Made by a program: the position numbers and the translations under genes
In this document: positions 61,074 to 64,000 of the stretch, in pieces
Numbering within the stretch: position 1 is the first letter of the stretch
Layout of the letters: every line of letters starts with the position of its first letter
Notes under the pieces: model-generated
The model's input: the letters and a program-made list of their open reading frames with translations, nothing else
What the model was told of the DNA's origin: nothing
The model's database searches: none
Source of the DNA: Muricauda sp. MAR_2010_75
GTDB lineage: Bacteria; Bacteroidota; Bacteroidia; Flavobacteriales; Flavobacteriaceae
Length of the DNA stretch: 64,000 nt
NCBI RefSeq assembly: GCF_000745185.1
Contig: NZ_JQNJ01000001.1
Coordinates: 1-64,000 of the forward strand
Reading direction: 5' to 3'

Positions 61074-62510
61074 TCAATAGCCATCATTCTGCGGCAATAA
61101 ATTGGGATTGGCCTCCAGCTCAGACTCGGGAAGGGGCAGCAGCACATCCGTTGACTGCCAATTGGGTTTGAGGGCACCCATAACTTCTTCGGTCAACCCG
61201 GTCCGTCCAAGATCAAACCAACGCAAACCCTGTTCAGTGAACAGTTCCCGTCTTCGTTCTAGGACAATGGCATCCAGTAAATCGTCAGTTGTACTGATAT
61301 TCACATCGGGTAAACCGGCCCGGTTCCGTATTGCATTGAGGTCCGCTCGCGACCCGACCATATCCCCCATATGTGCCCGGGCCTCTGCCCTGATCAATAC
61401 CTGCTCCGCCAATCGCATAAGTATGGAATATTCTAGGGATTCCATCTCATTGATATCGGCTTTGTACTTGTGTGCAAAGTAAAGGGTAATGGTGTTGTCC
61501 ACATCTGACATACTACCCATCCAATGGTCCCTTCTCAAATCATCCGCTTCAAAGGCCATCAAAAAATCCGCTGTCAAGGCATAGGACTGTCCGGGAATGG
61601 ACCGAATGATCAACTGCTCCCCTTCCCTTGTGTTCAACGGGAATTCGGTATCGGCCTTGAGTTGCCATATGGTTTCTTGGGAATCCTTAAGGAACACTCG
61701 GTCAAGATCATTTTCCAAGGAATAGGAATCGATAAGTTCCGTGGCCAAGGATGCCGCCATTTCCCAATTTTCTTCATGGAGGTACATCCGAGCCAACAAA
61801 GCCTTGACCACATCCCCATCCGGGACTACCCTTTCACTTGACACAAAATCAACACTTTCCAAGGCATCCAGTGCTTCGGAGAGATCCCGAATGATATAAG
61901 CATAGACCTCGGTTGTTGGGATTCGGGACACCCTACCGTTTTCCAGATAGTCCGTGGAAGTGATATACGGCACATCCCCAAAGGCAAGTACCAATTGACT
62001 ATGCAAGTAGGCACGGATGAACAAAGCTTGCCCCTTGAATTCATTCTTTTCATCCTTGGTCAGTCCATTGGATGCATCCACCCCATTGATTATATCATTA
62101 GCACTATAGATCAAGTGGTAAGTATGGCGCCACCAATTGGCAATAATACCATTGGCCGCAGCTACTTCACCCTGGTAGAATTGGATCAAATCGGCTCCAA
62201 AACCATAGTAGTCCAATTCATCAGCGTATATGCCCAGTACTGGGGTCACCCCTGTGGTTCCCGAAACCATTCCCTGTTCCCGCATCCCAAAATAAAGATT
62301 GGCAAGGGCGGATTCCACTGTGGACGGGTCATCGAACACGGTCTCCCATACCAAGGTGTTCCTTGGTGGATCTACTTCTACAAAATCGGCACAACCCATC
62401 ATGTTCATAACCAAGATCAATAGGAACGTCCATGGAGTTCCAAATGGCGCTCCAATCGCGGATATTCCCTGGCCTATATTCTCAAATGCTGTATCGTTCA
62501 AACGTTTCAT
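61074..62510 (-). CDS. susD: SusD/RagB-family nutrient-binding lipoprotein
   Basis: The 478-residue protein has a late lipobox (MNMMGCADFVEV, Cys about residue 40) after a long N-region; a shorter start is possible. SusD hallmarks include FKGQALFIRAYLHSQLVLAFGDVPYIT, EVYAYIIRDLSEALDAL and the end ERRRELFTEQGLRWFDLGR with LLPLPESELEANPNLLPQNDGY. It binds nutrient at the surface and lids the SusC channel 16 nt upstream. The neighbouring protease suggests a peptide substrate, not a glycan. Confidence 0.92.
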   Translation of the reverse strand: MKRLNDTAFENIGQGISAIGAPFGTPWTFLLILVMNMMGCADFVEVDPPRNTLVWETVFDDPSTVESALANLYFGMREQGMVSGTTGVTPVLGIYADELDYYGFGADLIQFYQGEVAAANGIIANWWRHTYHLIYSANDIINGVDASNGLTKDEKNEFKGQALFIRAYLHSQLVLAFGDVPYITSTDYLENGRVSRIPTTEVYAYIIRDLSEALDALESVDFVSSERVVPDGDVVKALLARMYLHEENWEMAASLATELIDSYSLENDLDRVFLKDSQETIWQLKADTEFPLNTREGEQLIIRSIPGQSYALTADFLMAFEADDLRRDHWMGSMSDVDNTITLYFAHKYKADINEMESLEYSILMRLAEQVLIRAEARAHMGDMVGSRADLNAIRNRAGLPDVNISTTDDLLDAIVLERRRELFTEQGLRWFDLGRTGLTEEVMGALKPNWQSTDVLLPLPESELEANPNLLPQNDGY

Positions 62511-62525
62511 ATTAAGGGTTTAAGG

Positions 62526-64000
62526 TTAAAAACTAAGTTGGAGTCCAAGGGTCATCTGGCGTAAGGCGGGCAAACGTGTATTGGTCGGCTGTTCGGGATC
62601 CGGTCCCTTATACCCCGTAATGGTCCAGAGATTCTGGCCTTGGAGGTATACGTTGATGTCAAGCCCCTCCTTTATGTCGGGAATCTTGTAATTCAATGAA
62701 ATATTCCTCAAACGGATGAATGAAGCATCCGAAACTGCAGCATTGCTTTGCTGTTGGTACTGGTCCAGATCCCCGATAGGCACCAAGCCACTATAGGCCC
62801 TAGAAAAGGGCACCAGGTCTCCAGGCTGCTGCCAACGATCGTACATTTCCTTGGGGGCATTACCCTTTAGGCCCGGGACGGTCCCAAACAGTAGATTATT
62901 CAACGCCTTTTGCTTTTTGAACTGAAAGAAGACATCCAAGGTAAAGTTCCCCATGCTTAAGGTATTTCCCAACCCCCCATAAAACTTGGGGGCCAAGTCC
63001 TCGACCCATTCCCGGTCCTCCAGCCTGCTGATGATCCCATCCCCATTAAAGTCTTCGAAACCATACATCCCAGTTTCAGGGTCCACCCCTAGGGAATGGT
63101 ACAGTTTCAGTATGGTCAGGGGCTCCCCTATGATATACCTATTGGCAAAGGTTGAGTTTTCAAGTCCATCAAATTCCACCAACCTATTTTTCGGAAGGGT
63201 CAGGTTCAGGGTGGTGGACCAATTGAATTTCCGCGATTGGACATTTACAGTCCGTATGTCCAATTCAATCCCGGTATTCTCAACTATGGCATCAAAATTT
63301 CCCGTCAGTTCCGAAAATCCCGTAGTGGCCGCCAATGGAATCCCGACCAACTGATTGGATGATCGGTTACGGTACCATGATGCATTGAGCAATATTCGGT
63401 CCTTGAAGAAACCCAATTCCAGGGCAGCCTCCAATTTCCTGTTCTCCTCCCAACCGAACAAGGGATTGAACAGTCCCGTAGGTTCAATGACCGTTACCCC
63501 ATCATAATGGTCCCCGGTAACGGAATAGGTATCCAAGAATCGATAATCACCGACATTATCACTTCCCGTAGTGCCATAACTCGACCTTAACTTTCCATAG
63601 CTCAGAACAGAATTTTCACACCAAAGACCCTCCTCGGAGAAAAGCCAGGCCAATCCGACCGCACCAAAGTTTCCAAACTGTTTGCCCGGTCCAAATCGGG
63701 AAGATCCATCCCTTCGTCCGGTCAGGTTAATGAAATACCTATCCAAGAATTTAAGGTTGATACGCCCAAACACAGCATTATAGTTATATACATTGTCTGT
63801 ATTGGAAAGGATATCCAGATTGTCCGCAGCGGCCATGTTAAGGATCAGTTCATTGTTGGGGAAGCCCCGACCCCGCAGAGCGAGCTGTTCCGTGGTCTCC
63901 TGCTGAAAGGTGGTACCCAAAAGGACGTCCAACGAAAATTGGTCCCATTGTTTCATCCAATTCAATTGGGGTTCCACAATCCATGATTCCCTTTTGGACA
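62526..64000 (-). CDS. susC: SusC/RagA TonB-dependent transporter, partial (C-terminal part)
   Basis: The frame runs from the right window edge to a stop at 62526 and covers about 490 residues of beta-barrel. It has the SusC texts FLDRYFINLTGRRDGSSRFGPGKQFGNFGAVGLAWLFSEEG, SYGTTGSDNVGDYRFLDTY and the C-terminus SFIRLRNISLNYKIPD ... RQMTLGLQLSF. The signal peptide, plug domain and TonB box are outside. It imports the ligand bound by SusD. Confidence 0.92.
   Translation of the reverse strand, partial: SKRESWIVEPQLNWMKQWDQFSLDVLLGTTFQQETTEQLALRGRGFPNNELILNMAAADNLDILSNTDNVYNYNAVFGRINLKFLDRYFINLTGRRDGSSRFGPGKQFGNFGAVGLAWLFSEEGLWCENSVLSYGKLRSSYGTTGSDNVGDYRFLDTYSVTGDHYDGVTVIEPTGLFNPLFGWEENRKLEAALELGFFKDRILLNASWYRNRSSNQLVGIPLAATTGFSELTGNFDAIVENTGIELDIRTVNVQSRKFNWSTTLNLTLPKNRLVEFDGLENSTFANRYIIGEPLTILKLYHSLGVDPETGMYGFEDFNGDGIISRLEDREWVEDLAPKFYGGLGNTLSMGNFTLDVFFQFKKQKALNNLLFGTVPGLKGNAPKEMYDRWQQPGDLVPFSRAYSGLVPIGDLDQYQQQSNAAVSDASFIRLRNISLNYKIPDIKEGLDINVYLQGQNLWTITGYKGPDPEQPTNTRLPALRQMTLGLQLSF

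Noticed and set aside
61016..61177. N-terminal extension of the metalloprotease to 61177
   Set aside because: It runs into the end of susD and would hide the signal peptide that begins at 61015.
1..64000. tRNA, rRNA or CRISPR features
   Set aside because: I looked for CCA-ended cloverleaf-like segments, conserved rRNA text and regularly spaced repeats and saw none; a covariance search could still find small RNAs.

Overview
The window looks like chromosome of a marine-type Bacteroidota, most likely a Flavobacteriaceae member. The evidence is a SusC/SusD pair, Bacteroidetes-style TraE-to-TraN conjugation genes, an RteC regulator, a DUF6520-type small exported protein, few Shine-Dalgarno sequences and a TAnnTTTG-type -7 box. 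This is inference from gene content; no rRNA or housekeeping marker is present.

Layout. (1) 1-3.5 kb holds copper/envelope genes: a porin, a CxxCH lipoprotein, Met- and His-rich small proteins, an HMA domain and SHOCT proteins. Many are broken by closely spaced frameshifts, either decay or indel errors. (2) 3.5-38.7 kb is a long, tightly packed, all-plus-strand array with frequent 1-12 nt overlaps. It encodes glycogen/glucan breakdown (GH13, glucan phosphorylase), a lower glycolysis set with an archaeal-type (type II) GAPDH and a class I aldolase, 6-phosphofructokinase, D-lactate dehydrogenase and a divergent acetate kinase. It also encodes NDH-2, NhaA, a dicarboxylate symporter, two universal stress proteins, a K+ channel-like protein, a site-2 protease, a spermidine-synthase-fold membrane protein, an ATP-cone nuclease, a beta-CASP RNase, an AMP-phosphorylase-like enzyme, PRPP synthetase, PPK2, a CopB-type Cu ATPase, an MFS carrier and a phospholipase D. 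The coherent reading is an energy-limitation/low-oxygen survival island. (3) 39.1-40.3 kb is a complete IS3-family element. (4) 40.4-43.8 kb is a rearranged minus-strand patch: MtfA peptidase, a truncated patatin, a histidine-kinase/RND-efflux chimera and its response regulator. (5) 44.1-53.8 kb is a partial conjugative-transposon transfer module (TraN, M, K, J, I, G, F, E, then AAA ATPase, replication-like protein, HTH and RteC) without relaxase or coupling protein. (6) 53.8-58.6 kb is a cassette centred on an AraC-family regulator. It flanks an oxoamine-synthase/GNAT fusion that is co-directional with rteC, and a MauE-like/DUF6520 pair. Both control regions carry a shared 20-bp site with 21-bp phasing. 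(7) 58.7-64 kb is a minus-strand SusC-SusD-metzincin locus running off the right edge.

Most notable are the survival island, especially the ATP-cone nuclease / beta-CASP RNase / AMP phosphorylase / PRPP synthetase / PPK2 run that could turn RNA and nucleotides into usable carbon and phosphate energy, and the AraC-phased cassette tied to an ICE regulator. Functional claims rest on motif recognition by eye; no database search was run.
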